A stretch of DNA of 64,000 bases from Symbiodinium natans (GCA_905221605.1 CAJNDS010000857.1:62001-126000), one strand, 5' to 3'; positions 48,801 to 58,100 are shown, numbered from the stretch's first letter. Notes: generated by a model from the sequence alone, not told the origin. Made by a program: numbers and translations.

Positions 48801-49423
48801 GACACAACTTCGCAGTGGGCGGGGGCTGTAGGAGCACCTGGCACCCCTGAAGCCCCTAAACCCTGTAGGGTTTTCCAGAGGAAGCTGCCCCCTGCCTCAC
48901 CTGCTTTTGGGAGCTGACGCATGGAACAGCCAGAGATGGCTGAACATGCGTCTTTGGGTAGTTTCATGGGCCCTTAATGTGGTCCCTTACCCTCTTGACC
49001 GGGTTCTGAATTCTGGGCCCTAGGGTACAGCTGGGGTAGATCATTGGTCCCTTTTAAGGGGCCCATGTAACTACCCTAAGAATGTGCTACCCTGAGCCCT
49101 GGGGTCTTCTCAGAAGGCAAGCTTCCAGTTTCTGCAGCTTGCATACTCGCAGTTTTCGAGGTTTGAAGGGGGGCGACTCAGGGTTGAGGGCTGTGCACTA
49201 CAAAGCCGCTTAACTTGGGCTCAGGGTAGGGGTCTGGGGTTTAGGGCTTAGGGCTTAGGGTTTAGGGTTTAGGGTTTAGGGTTTAGGGTTTAGGGTTTAG
49301 TGTTTAGGGTTTAGGGTTTAGGGTTCAGGGTTGACGGCCTTTATGCCCCAACATCTACGGCCGCCTTCACGGCGTCCACTTGGGGGTTCCGCTTGGCGAC
49401 GGCGGTGCACCAGTACCATAGTC
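36796..49423 (-). CDS. Cation diffusion facilitator (SLC30/MTP-like) transporter, at least 11 exons
   Basis: CDF proteins export Zn, Mn or related divalent metals from the cytosol using proton exchange. Joined minus-strand islands give AIAQDNMNDVLLG-ISNIAALIAPE (the AxAQDxxNDV metal-site helix TM5), YQFWVVDPLAGIGIS-IYIIYTW (DPxGAxxIS, TM6), MKEML-VGKRADPEFLQ, the regulatory domain DQLSAYHFGPKYLVELEVVMPE, SHDCGILLQHKIE and EVERCFVHIDY, then HDDHDPEVP and a stop. The AQD and VDP aspartates of the metal site are visible; DxxxD in TM5 and the His-containing C-terminal motif fit the Mn-type group better than Zn-specific HxxxD, but this is inference. Phases match at most joins. TM1-TM3 are not convincingly located. 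All introns carry telomere-like repeats. Confidence 0.88.
36905..36985. repeat. TTTAGGG array
   Basis: Acceptor-side arm of the CDF terminal exon. Confidence 0.95.
36986..37820. other. Unique spacer in a CDF intron
   Basis: No telomere array except short CCCTAAA near 37,710. Short frames on both strands lack recognisable domains. Ends in a G-rich tract at 37,760-37,805. Confidence 0.5.
37822..37856 (-). CDS. CDF exon: EVERCFVHIDY motif
   Basis: GTCAG|GAA then EVERCFVHIDYQ, the near-invariant EVERAFVHxD motif of the C-terminal regulatory domain. GC donor (CA|GCCCGG). Confidence 0.93.
38230..38345. repeat. CCCCAAA array
   Basis: CCCCAAA (TTTGGGG) units next to a CDF exon; all three frames of each strand stay open and give PNPKPQT / GFGVWGL artefacts. 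Confidence 0.95.
38356..38421 (-). CDS. CDF exon: SHDxG...LQxKIE
   Basis: Encodes STTLRDSHDCGILLQHKIE plus TLE (family L.ESHDIGE.LQ.K.E.L). GACAG acceptor followed by T, not G; GC donor. Confidence 0.9.
38690..39000. repeat. Imperfect ~62-70 bp minisatellite
   Basis: Four to five units sharing CACAGCCAATGC, GGCAGCGCATACACAG and ACAAAGCC. Three overlapping minus frames of 100-146 codons are by-products of the repeat. Confidence 0.8.
39020..39110. repeat. TTTAGGG array
   Basis: Short clean array. Confidence 0.95.
39547..39651. mobile_element. Family C inverted-repeat element, copy 2
   Basis: TAGCCCAGTAACCATG at the left, inverse CACGACTGGGCTA at the right, with AAGGGTGCC / GGCAC inside; relative of the element in PreP intron 1. 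Confidence 0.8.
39771..39804 (-). CDS. CDF exon: YLVELEVVMPE
   Basis: Acceptor GAGAG|G, frame YLVELEVVMPE (family VEVDIVLPE). GC donor (GAG|GCCACA). Phase joins exon 42,253 as FGPK-YLVEL. Confidence 0.92.
39835..40060. repeat. Degenerate (TTTTAAGGGC)n tract
   Basis: GGGTTTTAAGGGCTTTAAGG units, an AAGGG-shifted decay product of the telomere array. Confidence 0.85.
40140..42060. other. 1.9 kb repeat-free unique block inside a CDF intron
   Basis: The longest stretch in 1-51 kb without telomere units, with even base composition. Both strands have frames up to 116 codons; the minus frame ending at 40,554 contains EDGTIIEFDGRRWVPLAQGH, which looks protein-like. I do not recognise the element; an old transposable-element insertion is the simplest reading. 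Confidence 0.45.
42253..42311 (-). CDS. CDF exon: AYHFG
   Basis: Encodes DHDPQRMQLDQLSAYHFGPK (family ID.VRAYHFG). Acceptor GCCAG|GAC, GT donor (AA|GTGCTC). Confidence 0.94.
42660..42935. repeat. (CTCAAACC)n octamer array
   Basis: About 20 CCCTCAAA octamers, then CCCTAAA, abutting the CDF VGKRADPEFL exon on its donor side. Confidence 0.95.
42942..42995 (-). CDS. CDF exon: VGKRADPEFL
   Basis: Encodes VGKRADPEFLQKVLSMVE (family LVGK.ADP.FL.KL). Acceptor CGCAAG|GTC; GA donor within GAGGAG. Confidence 0.94.
43055..43285. repeat. TTTAGGG array
   Basis: About 30 clean units between two CDF exons. Confidence 0.95.
43285..43300 (-). CDS. CDF microexon MKEML
   Basis: After TTGCAG the bases encode (G)MKEML, which fits the family segment just before LVGK. 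Only about 16 nt and the donor is not one of the usual types, so the borders are tentative. Confidence 0.5.
43797..43940. mobile_element. Family A inverted-repeat element, copy 4
   Basis: Perfect 20-bp termini TACTTGGAGGTTCATGGTAC and inverse; the best-preserved copy. Confidence 0.92.
44395..44548. repeat. TTTAGGG array
   Basis: Interstitial array in a CDF intron. Confidence 0.95.
44865..44896 (-). CDS. CDF exon: TM6 end
   Basis: CCCAG then IYIIYTWLLTG, the LYIIxxW end of TM6. GC donor proposed. Acceptor is AG|A. Confidence 0.8.
44900..44995. repeat. (TTTAGGGG)n array
   Basis: About ten TTTAGGGG octamers at the acceptor of the CDF TM6 exon. Confidence 0.95.
45000..45480. other. Spacer with coding-like fragments
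   Basis: A minus frame EVVDLEPDAPGTKD near 45,030 and opposing frames near 45,270 are open, but the CDF alignment leaves no room for them. Confidence 0.4.
45485..45682. repeat. (AGTTTAGG)n octamer array
   Basis: TTTAGGG then about 16 perfect AGTTTAGG (TTTAGGAG) units, a further homogenised variant. Confidence 0.95.
45895..45954 (-). CDS. CDF exon: WVVDPLAGIGIS
   Basis: Encodes MILLGYQFWVVDPLAGIGIS (family YWWxDPxGAIxIS). GCCAG acceptor, GC donor (TCC|GCGCGA). Confidence 0.9.
46582..46615 (-). CDS. CDF exon: ISNIAALIAPE
   Basis: Acceptor CCAAG|G; frame ISNIAALIAPE. Phase continues LLG from the exon at 47.7 kb. GC donor. Confidence 0.85.
46655..46772. repeat. TTTAGGG array
   Basis: Acceptor-side of the CDF ISNIAAL exon. 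The sequence CCAGCGTGCGGTCTTTGCGG with GCT flanking occurs on both sides (46,620 and 46,790), a short duplication across the array. Confidence 0.9.
46880..47690. other. Spacer with homopolymers and family E fragment
   Basis: Poly(G) at 47,048-47,068 and poly(C) at 47,190-47,207 can pair; a family E-like segment at 47,308-47,375. No gene recognised. Confidence 0.5.
47694..47767 (-). CDS. CDF exon: AIAQDNMNDVLLG
   Basis: Encodes AFSGTSDFVQEQ and AIAQDNMNDVLL, the metal-site helix AxAQDxxNDV. GC donor (GG|GCTTTT). The acceptor is uncertain (CCGAAG before CCTTC). Confidence 0.9.
48080..48175. repeat. CCCTAAA array
   Basis: Donor-side of the 48.2 kb exon. Confidence 0.95.
48180..48231 (-). CDS. 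Probable CDF exon
   Basis: GGCGAG|GAT then DTNLIIYEDWQRLTDIC, strongly coding in composition; position and hydrophobic start fit the end of TM3 in CDFs, but similarity is weak. Confidence 0.6.
48320..49330. other. Spacer with an inverted-repeat element
   Basis: An element at 48,966-49,068 has CATGGGCCCTTAATG / TTTTAAGGGGCCCATG ends. A GGACAGG-rich tract lies at 48,390-48,450. TTTAGGG array at 49,255-49,330. An 83-codon minus frame (48,716-48,967) has no recognised family. Confidence 0.5.
49365..49423 (-). CDS. Probable CDF exon
   Basis: GGCAG|GA then LWYWCTAVAKRNPQVDAVK, ending in a GC donor. It resembles the end of TM2 and the KRNP loop of Mn-type CDFs; it may belong to another gene. Confidence 0.55.
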
Positions 49424-49799
49424 CTGCCTTGCGCAGGGAACTTCTAAGATCTTCCTCCTCTAAACCCTGAACCCGAGACCCTGACTCCAAATAACATCTT
49501 CCAAGATCCCTCGATTAGGGAGTAGTCTCTCAACCCTAAACCCTAGACCGCAGGATCCTACTTTGCTTCCTTGCGTACAGGTTTTTTCTGAGACCCTAAC
49601 AAGGAGTCAGGTGAAATTCGAACTTAAATCTTCAAAGAATCTGCAAGCTCTTCCTGAAACCAAGTGTGGTCCCAGGGACTCGTCGTGGTCCGACCAAAAC
49701 GGTTGTTTTGGTTCAGGGTTTAGGATTTGGGGTTCAGGGTTGGCTCCCTCATACTTCCCCAGCCTTGAGGAAGACGATGACGATAAGGACTAGGACCTT

Positions 49800-49910
49800 G
49801 CGCCGGTTTAGGGTTTAGGGTTTAGGGTTTACGGTTTAGGGTTTAGGGTTTAGGGTTTAGGGTGTAGGGTTTAGGGTTCAGGGTGCAGGGTTTAGGGTTT
49901 AGGGTTGAGG
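49800..49910. repeat. TTTAGGG array
   Basis: Interstitial array. Confidence 0.9.
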
Positions 49911-49964
49911 GCTTACAGGACACAAGGCTTGTGGCAGATGGCTTGAGGTTTCGGGTTGAGGCAG

Positions 49965-50045
49965 CTGTCCTTCAAATCCAAGGCCTCCCGCCCAAACTTA
50001 TACAGTGAGTACATCGCTCCCTCCATCTCCTGGGAACCCACCTTC
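49965..50045 (-). CDS. Candidate exon, unassigned
   Basis: CCCAG|GAG then EMEGAMYSLYKFGREALDLK; coding-like but without family match. It could be an upstream CDF exon or belong to a separate gene. Confidence 0.35.
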
Positions 50046-50204
50046 AGGTGTCTACAACAATCCGGAGTTGGCTGGGTCTGGCGTTAGGGTTCGGGTTAAG
50101 TGTAGGGTTCGGGCAGGGATTCGGCTTTGGGCTTCAGGCTTCATTTAGGGTTTAGGGTTTGGGGTTTGGGGTTTGGGGTTTAGAGTTTAGGGTTGAGGGT
50201 TTAG

Positions 50205-50300
50205 GGGGACTTGTCGACCAGGCCTGGCAATTGAGGTTCCACGTGTGCGCGTGGGAGTTCAGCGCAGATGGGATCTTCAGCGACACCCTGTTGAGTGCCC
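50205..50300. other. Coding-like island open on both strands
   Basis: Minus reads KIPSALNSHAHTWNLNCQ after an AG; plus reads FHVCAWEFSADGIFSDTL after an AG. The strand cannot be settled by eye. Confidence 0.35.
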
Positions 50301-50639
50301 TAAACCCTAGATACCCCAAACCCTAATGCTGAGCGCCTTAAGCTCTAAGTGGTAGTTTCCGACGTTGGGGTGCCTTATTGGGGTCCTCATTATAAAGGAA
50401 TTCTACTCTGTGGGGTCGAGTTTAGGGGTCCCCCCTTTTCATAACCCCCCCAAAATACCCAAACCCTAAGAACTAAACCCCTCACCCGAATGTCCGCAGC
50501 CCTCCTTGGGCGCTGACAGCACCAGCCGTGAGTGCCTGAGCTTGCTGGTTTGGGGGTTTGGGGCTTAGGGCTTAGGGCTGAGGGTTTAGGGTTTAGGGTT
50601 TAGGGTTTAGGGTTTAGGGTTTAGGGTTTAGGATTTAGG

Positions 50640-51540
50640 GGCCTTCGGGGTGTGTATACCCTAACGGCACTAAGGACTCTCATTTTTAAGGGCTTTGGGC
50701 CCTAAAACAACCATGCCATGTAGGGTTCTTGGGCTAGTTGAGCCGCAGGGATAGTTCGAGCCCTCAGGCCGAAACTCTACGGCCGGAAAACTCGTATGGG
50801 TTTTGAAGAAATTCCTCCTGACAGCATGCTGTTCCTCAAAGCAAGCTTGCAAACCCAAGAGCCGAGCCAAGACCAAGCCAAGCCAACCCAAGCCAAGCCA
50901 AGCCTAAAACAAAACAATTTTCCGCCCCCAGCCAAGCCACATCCCCGAGCCAAGCCGCACCTAAGAGAACAAAAACACAAAAAAAAAATATATATATATA
51001 TATATATAAATAAACTCAAAAAAACGGGTCTTGTGACGACTTGAAAGCCTGCATTCCTTCATTAGGGGCCCTACGGTCTAGTCCTAAACCCAATTGCCTT
51101 AAACCTCAAACCCCACATGCTACACCTAAGCCCTAGGCCCTAAACCCTAGGCCTTCAACCCTAAACCCTCAACCCTCAACCTTAAGCCCCCTAAGCCCTA
51201 CAAACCCTACAAACCCTACAAACCCTACAAACCCTACAAGCCCTAAGACCTAGCTTAAAGGATTACATGGCCCTAAAACCCTAAGCCCTTAGCCCTATAA
51301 GCCCTAAGCCTTGACTTAAGGCTTACATATGGGGGTTTACGAAATTAGGGCACACTTAAAATAGACCCCAAATAGTTGGATCCGCTTATACTAAGGACCC
51401 CTAAGAAGTTACCCCTAGTATCCCCCTACTTTGGAGAAGACCCTAGAAAAAAAAACATATGTACTTTCTAGGTAGAAGCAGCTAGGAATATCGTAAACCC
51501 TTTTAGGTACAAGTAGCTATAAAACCCTAAACCCTAAACC
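50640..51540. other. Unique spacer with AGCCAAGCC-type and AT repeats
   Basis: AAGCCAAGCC short repeats at 50,860-50,960, (AT)n at 50,988-51,010, then CCCTACAA and CCCTAAG units. Short frames across the simple repeats are not genes. Confidence 0.55.
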
Positions 51541-51599
51541 CTAAACCCTAAACCCTAAACCCTAAACCCTAAATCCAACACCCAGTACCGAAAACCCCC

Positions 51600-51675
51600 A
51601 CATGGGCCGATCCGGGGCCGCGGCGGCCGCCGGGGCATCCTCGCGGCCCCAGAACTTGAAGAGCTTCACCGTGGA
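51600..51675 (-). CDS. Candidate exon, unassigned
   Basis: CCAAG|G then STVKLFKFWGREDAPAAAAA; GC-rich, between CCCTAAA and TTTAGGG arms like the proven exons. The plus strand is also open. Confidence 0.3.
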
Positions 51676-51679
51676 CCTT

Positions 51680-51800
51680 GGGGTTTAGGGTTTAGGGTAT
51701 AGGGTATAGGGTTTAGGGTTTGGGGTTTGGGGTTTGAGGTTTGGGGTTTGGGGTTTGGGGTTTGGGGTTTGGGGTTTGGGGTTTGGGGTTTGGGGTGTGG
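51680..51800. repeat. TTTAGGG/TTTGGGG array at the retroelement border
   Basis: Last telomere-like block before the retrotransposon; the junction is at about 51,800-51,815. Confidence 0.9.
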
Positions 51801-51814
51801 GGTGTGGGTATTGT

Positions 51815-52178
51815 TACCAGCGGAAAGCCCTAAACTCAACGAGTACAGTGCAACGCACTTTTTGTCTTGAGCCAATGAAGTAGCGTAAATGTGGTAATAC
51901 AGCTGATATCTTGAAGTATCGACACCCCCCGCGCATCTTAGAGCAACGGAGAGGCGACACATCAGCTGTTTGTGACGCTACTTTGATTCAAACAAATGAT
52001 CTTGACACCGTTGACCAACAACTCGCTGCCAAACGACCCGGCAGGGTGTTGGTGCTTGCCCCACAGAGCTCAGCTCCGCGGCCCTGAAAGAAATGCTGAC
52101 TAAGGTGGAAAAGGTCGCCAGCCCGTCAGAGCGGCGAAAACCAAGCCGTCAGGCCGGTGTGATGCAAAAGGAAGGAAA
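51815..52178 (-). other. Retrotransposon 3' non-coding end, probable LTR region
   Basis: About 360 bases between the long reading frame's stop and the repeat array. Contains a spliced-leader-like sequence at 51,866-51,885 (CGCTACTTCATTGGCTCAAG on the minus strand; last ten bases identical to the dinoflagellate leader). No second copy is in the window, so LTR status is unproven. Confidence 0.5.
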
Positions 52179-55100
52179 TCAGTAATCGCGCTTCCAAGCA
52201 TCGGTGGCATAGTCCCATCGCCAGTTGTGCCAGCCACGAAGGTAGGACTTCACGTGGTCGGGGCCCATGATCTGGAACGTGTCCACGGTGCCATGAACGG
52301 GGATCGCGTAGAGAGCATTATCCACCGACATGCCCGGGATGTCCAGGGCTCTCATGACCGCCCACATATATCCAACCCATGTGGGCCAATTAACATCCCG
52401 GTCTCGGGCGTGATCAATGTCGGTTCCACCGATCACTTGGCCCCACGAGACGACTCGGCCAAGAGTCTCGTAAATAATCTGCATGCCACGATTCATGGCG
52501 ACCTGCTCTCTCGTCGGAGGAGTGGCAGGCTCGACAACCATCGGTCGTGGAGCAGCCTCAGTGTCGATCGGCGCAGGGGCCGCCGCTTCCGCGGGGCGGG
52601 ACAAGCCCGGTGGGGCCGCCGCTTCCGCGTGGCGAGACTGACCAGGGGATACGACCCTCTGTCTTGCAGTAGGGCGTTCCTCTGCGAATGGCCGGTTGTT
52701 TGCAATCGCGTCCCAGTCCGCGTCCGAGATGTAGGAACTCGGGAGTTGAGGAGGTCGCGGCTTGGACTTGACAGCAGTGCTTGACGGTCTGGCAGCTGGT
52801 GACGAGGACCTTGTCAATGGTGCCGGCGGAGGTGGCCTCTTCGATGTCAACTGCATCACGGGGGGCGCCTTGACCTGCAGTGGTGCCTTCGGAGGAGGAG
52901 GCGTTGCGTCAGCCGGGGGTGACTTCCACGGCGACTGCCTATCCCTCGACCTGCTCTCTGCGAGGCGACCCTGCCGGGTGCCGGGAGTGTTGGACCTTCC
53001 TCTGGAGGATTGCGGCTGTTGCACCCATGGTGGCGTGCGATCACTGGGCGCCGACGATGCTCTGTCTCTCCTCAGTCGATCAACCCGATCTTGAATCGTG
53101 GACCTGATGTTGCGTGTCCTGAAACGGGTGAACTGGAGAAGCTGCGCCAGCTGACGATCTCCCAGAGAACTGAACCCTTCCGGGACGTGAATATCCTGCG
53201 TCATCTGCAGCGGCGGGGCCACTTCGCCCCTCTTGGCTGAGTGAGGTAGGTCACGTCGGATGAGATTGACGAGCTCCCCGAGGATACCGGCCATAGTCCT
53301 TCCGTTTGGATACCAACGTTCACTTGGTGTGTTGGTCATCAGGTAGAAGCGGTCGGTTGTCGTCCTGTGCACGGCGAACATGATGACGGCCATCTCGAGC
53401 ACGGTGTAAAACCGGTCTTGGAAGGAGATGAAACAATCCGTCAGGATGTCGACAAACTCATCGTCGCTGCTCCAAATGTAGGCGAGCCGCCCGTCGACGT
53501 TGTGGTAGGCGTCGGTGCCTTCGGCAAACTTGCCTCCTGCCATCCCAGGGTTCGGGAGCCGAATGTCGGCGAACCTCGTGATCTGATTGAGGCTCGTGAA
53601 GCTGAAACCCTGTGAGATCCAGTTGAAGGCATCCATGGGCGACTCCGCCAGGATCGCGCCGAGGGTGATATCACCTCCTGTGCGCTCCTTGGCACGACTG
53701 AGCGACTTGTTGATCTTCGCCTTCAAGGTTGCTCCTGAGCTGGACTTGCGTCGGTCCACTGTCGTGTCATCGATGCGGCGAGGATTCCGATGATCTCGGT
53801 TGGAGTTCAGGCCAATGGAAGGCTGAATCTCAAAGATGTTCATCGGCCTACCCCTCCGGGTGGCGTCATCGCGGGCCTCAAAGGGCTGCGCCATTTTCGC
53901 CAGGTCCGTGGGCAAGGTCAACCGCTCTTCACATTTGAGACACTTTGTGAGACCGTCGATCAAGTCGTTGCAGTCGCAGAAAGGGCAGTTGAAGTTGGGG
54001 AACGCAACGCACTGTTGGTGCCTGAAGAACCTTGGGTCTCCTCGAAGCTTTCGATCCACCGTAAGTGCAGTCTGCGTGGGCAGCACAAGTGCCCGCATGC
54101 CCCAACAGGCGTTGTGAAGCATAGGGTGAAGAGGATGCCCTTCCGGGATCCGAACCGGCTGACCACCATAGTCCCACTGTGGTTCGTAGTGAAGCTGGAA
54201 CGGAGTGTAGGCATCGGCTGCGAGAGGGGCCCACTCAGTGAAGTTTTCCTCTGGGGGAATCTTCAGGTAGTCCAGGAAGCAAGTGGCCGCACCATCCGTA
54301 AGGCAACGGTAGGGATCGTTGTCAAAGACGGGCAACACATTCCTGTGTGCGGTGAACTCCTTCACGGCCTTGTCGATGCGAAGGCGAGCATGCTCGTACG
54401 CCCTGTTGATCCAGATCGGCTCATTCGAGGATCTCCGATAGGCGTAGACAAAGTAGCGGTTGGACAGCCAATCTGGGGTTTGCACCGCGCCAGCGGCCGT
54501 CTCAAAGATCCGAACCCCGTCCAACGCAGCCATTTGGAGGTCGATCACGAACTCGATCTCGGCATCAGGCCTCACACCCTCCATGCAGTCACGTTCCCAT
54601 GCTGGCTTCGGTGACATCATGGCGTAAAATCTGCGACGACTCCCGTCTCGCGACATTCCTCCTGGGATGATACCGCTCTCGACGATGCTCCTGAAGTGGC
54701 GGAAGTAGGTGGAGTGATACCCCAACTTTGGCATCGTATGGAAAGTGCTGTGCGTGAAGCCAGCCTCTCCAACAGGAGGGTATTCGCGAAGACTGGGTTT
54801 CCACCCGTCGGTCAGATGGAAGGATCTGCGATTCACAAGCATGGGGTCAGAGTTCTCGGTCATGAGCGCCCCGCTGTGGCCTTGGATTGCGCGGCATCGC
54901 AAAATCCTCCCTCCCGGGTGGATGAGAAACTCGAAGCGTTCCTTCTCAGACGACTCGCACACCTGGAAGATCTGCTCCATACGGAGCCCGTTCCAAATCT
55001 GCCCCAACGCCTCGAAGAATGCCGGGAAAGATGTTGTTCCATTCCCATCAAACTCAAGATGGGGTGCGTGGGCGCACTTTTTGGAGAAGCCACGGAGTAG

Positions 55101-58100
55101 CCATGTCATCTTTCGGCTCAATGTCTCGAGGGCATTGGGAGAGAGGTAGCGCCTGATCTGAATGACCGGCATCTCGCTACCGACGCACCAGTATGCTGCT
55201 GACTCATCGATGGTAGGACCATCCCTTCCGGGAGGTGCACGCGCAGGCATTGCCTTGGGCGGCGCAGCTCGGGAAGGAGCAGGCAAGACCTTGTTCCCCA
55301 GGTCGGTGACGTCTTCGCTGAGATCGATGAGGGTCTTATCCTGGCGAACCCTCTCTCTGGTCTGCTGCAAGATCTCTTCCACGGAGGAATCCGGCTCGTT
55401 GATGGGGAGGAGCGGTTCACACGCAATGTCCGGATCGTCAGGATCATTGATGACAATGGTGTCGATGCCGCGCTCCTTCTCAATCTCGACGGCCTGCTCA
55501 TCATCGAGCTGGCCTTCGACCGAGTCGAGTGCCTCCAACAACCTCCTCACACGAGGGTTGTTCGCGTCGAAGAGGATCACCTCGTCGTCATCGCCGCCAG
55601 ACCCGTCAGGGTTGAGGTAAGCCCGGTCGTCCTCGGTGATCGGGACGGCATCCATCTCCGGGTGGTTCTCGTCCGATGATCTTGGTGCCTTCCGGACGAT
55701 GTTCTGGGCGACAATGATCTCCTCGCTTTGATCTCTCGACGTAGGCGCCAGCCACGCGAAGTCATCAATCTTGGGTCTCACCATGTCAGTGCACGGGGGA
55801 ACCGTAAGGGATAACTCCGGCTGGGCCAGGTGGAAGTGATTGTTGAAGATCTGGCTTCGCTGATTTGCAAGGAAGTCCTCCCGCATCATGAAGATTTGCC
55901 GACCCGTCAGGGTGGTGGAGATGAGCGCTCGCCACCAGTCCGTGGCAGCTTGGAAGTTGTCCTGCGAGGCCACCATGTGATACTTGTCGTAACGGACCGT
56001 GCCATGGAGAAGCGCGTAAGGGTCGACGACCCTAACGCCGTTCGCCACCAGGTAGTCGGTGTGCTTCTTCATCTCCCTGTCGTACTCCCAATCCAGCCCG
56101 TAGGCCTGGGCGACAGTGCCGGCGACGACGGTCAATGACCTAACACAATGGTGTCCAGCCAACGCAACAACCTTCCGGAGTGCGGTCTCCACCTTGGCCA
56201 ACTGCTTGACGGGCCAGTGCTCCGCTTTGCGGACTTGCTCTTCGGTTTGTTTAATCCAGGGCGACACAAGGTGCCACGTGTAGCCCTGATACCCATACGG
56301 GCCATGGACGTCGTTCCCCGCCCAACTGATGAAAATATCCAACCTGTCAGGGTGGTGGATCCTCAGGAAATCCTCCACGATCTGGGTGAGGAGAGTGAGG
56401 TCCTTACCCCATTCCATCATGACGTTGACTTCCGTCACGCGAGGGTCATGCGCCAGAGCATCCCGAAGTGGACCTTGGAATGTCATCTTGTTGAGGGTAC
56501 GACCGCCCTTGTGCGTGCACAAGGCGAGAGAGGAGTCGCCGATGATGAGAACTTGGGACTTCATCGTGGGCGGTGGCGGAATGCGCTCAAAAGCCGGGGT
56601 GTAAAAACCCCCCAAGAGCTGTACCACATCCGTGTGGAGAGGTCGGTCAGATAAGCCGTGTTCCATCTCCGTAACACGGTAGCACAAGTCGTAGGGCTTC
56701 GAGACGTCGAACGCACTCTGGGCCCTTGGTCCCCATCCTACGACAGCCATGTCGAAGATGAGGTCGAGCATGGTTTGCGTCCATCCCGCCAGGGAGGAGT
56801 CGTGCACCGTTTTGGACGGCACGTCGTCAGTGCTGTAGGCCCTGACGCCGTAGATCCGGTACCACATCTCATAGATTGTGGTCCACGGCACATTCGGATA
56901 CCCCTTCCGGAGATCGAGCCACTGTTGTACAGGGATGACACGAAGAAACAAGTCATCGGGACTGTCAGCCTCCGTGGGCTCCCGGAAATTGCGCACTGCA
57001 TCATTCCACCACGCTGGTGATGAAAGTCCTGCCAAGGCGTCAGCCAGGCGATCCGCATCAGTAGCGGCGGCCGACATTTCCTGGAGACGTGCAGCACGCT
57101 CCTCTGCACTGAGAATCTCAACTGCACGAGATGCCATTCCTTCAGAAGGACAAGGAGGAGATTCGAGGCGAGGATTGCTGGGGAGCTTGATTGCTGGAGC
57201 GGCTACGTATGTGCAAGGAGTCCTGCTCATGTTTTCCTGAAACGCCTTGTGAATTAGGTCAACCATGCGCAAGCAGTACTCTTCAGAGCTGCGATTACAC
57301 TTGCCATGCACGTGCCCTCCTGTGCAACACTTGTCACGGAATGCAACATACAAGGAATCCAAGGTAGTAGCAATAGTCCATGGTTTCTTAACGGCTTCAC
57401 CCTTTTCGTTGCGAAGACCGAAACGACAACCGTCGAAGTGGGCCTTCCGAATGGGTTTCCCCTCGATCCATTTGACTATCCGAGTCCATTTCCAATACTC
57501 GCAGTCCTTTGGCCATTCAATGGCATAGTCGACCAGAAGTCGATCGAGGCCATGGGACAGGTCGACGAATGATGCCCAAAGCTTGGTAAATTTCCTCCGG
57601 GCCTCGAAGACGGCGCTTCGGTTCTTGTCGACGGCAAGATTAAGGCGAGCCCATTGCGAACCCCCCGTACAAGGAAGACTAGCCCAAACGAGGATGCGAA
57701 GACCGTCCTTGTGGGCCTCCTTTGCGATGGACAAAACTTCCCGTCGGGTTTTGGGATCGTTCAGGTTCATAGACTCAGTAATGCGAACGACCTTGCAGTC
57801 CTTATATTTGTTACTAGCAAGATTACCAATTAGTGAGTCGTCACCGCAACACACTTCAATGATCAACCGCTTGTGCAAAGGAGGAGACCTCTGCGTCAGC
57901 AGGGTGGATCCAGGAGTGGTGGCGGCTGCGCCAGATTTCCTCACGTCAAGCTTGAGGGGAGATATGGCCATAAGTGCAAGAGCACGCGACCACTTCTCAG
58001 CATTGGTGAATGGCTTAGTGAGGATATCGGCTGCTTGCAACAATGTACTGATGTATGCAATGTCATAGTGCTTTCTTCTGAACTGTTCAGAAATCCATCC

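Noticed and set aside
52227-57572. Many plus-strand frames of 60-274 codons under the retrotransposon
   Set aside because: Antisense shadows of the long GC-rich minus frame, which has clear domains.
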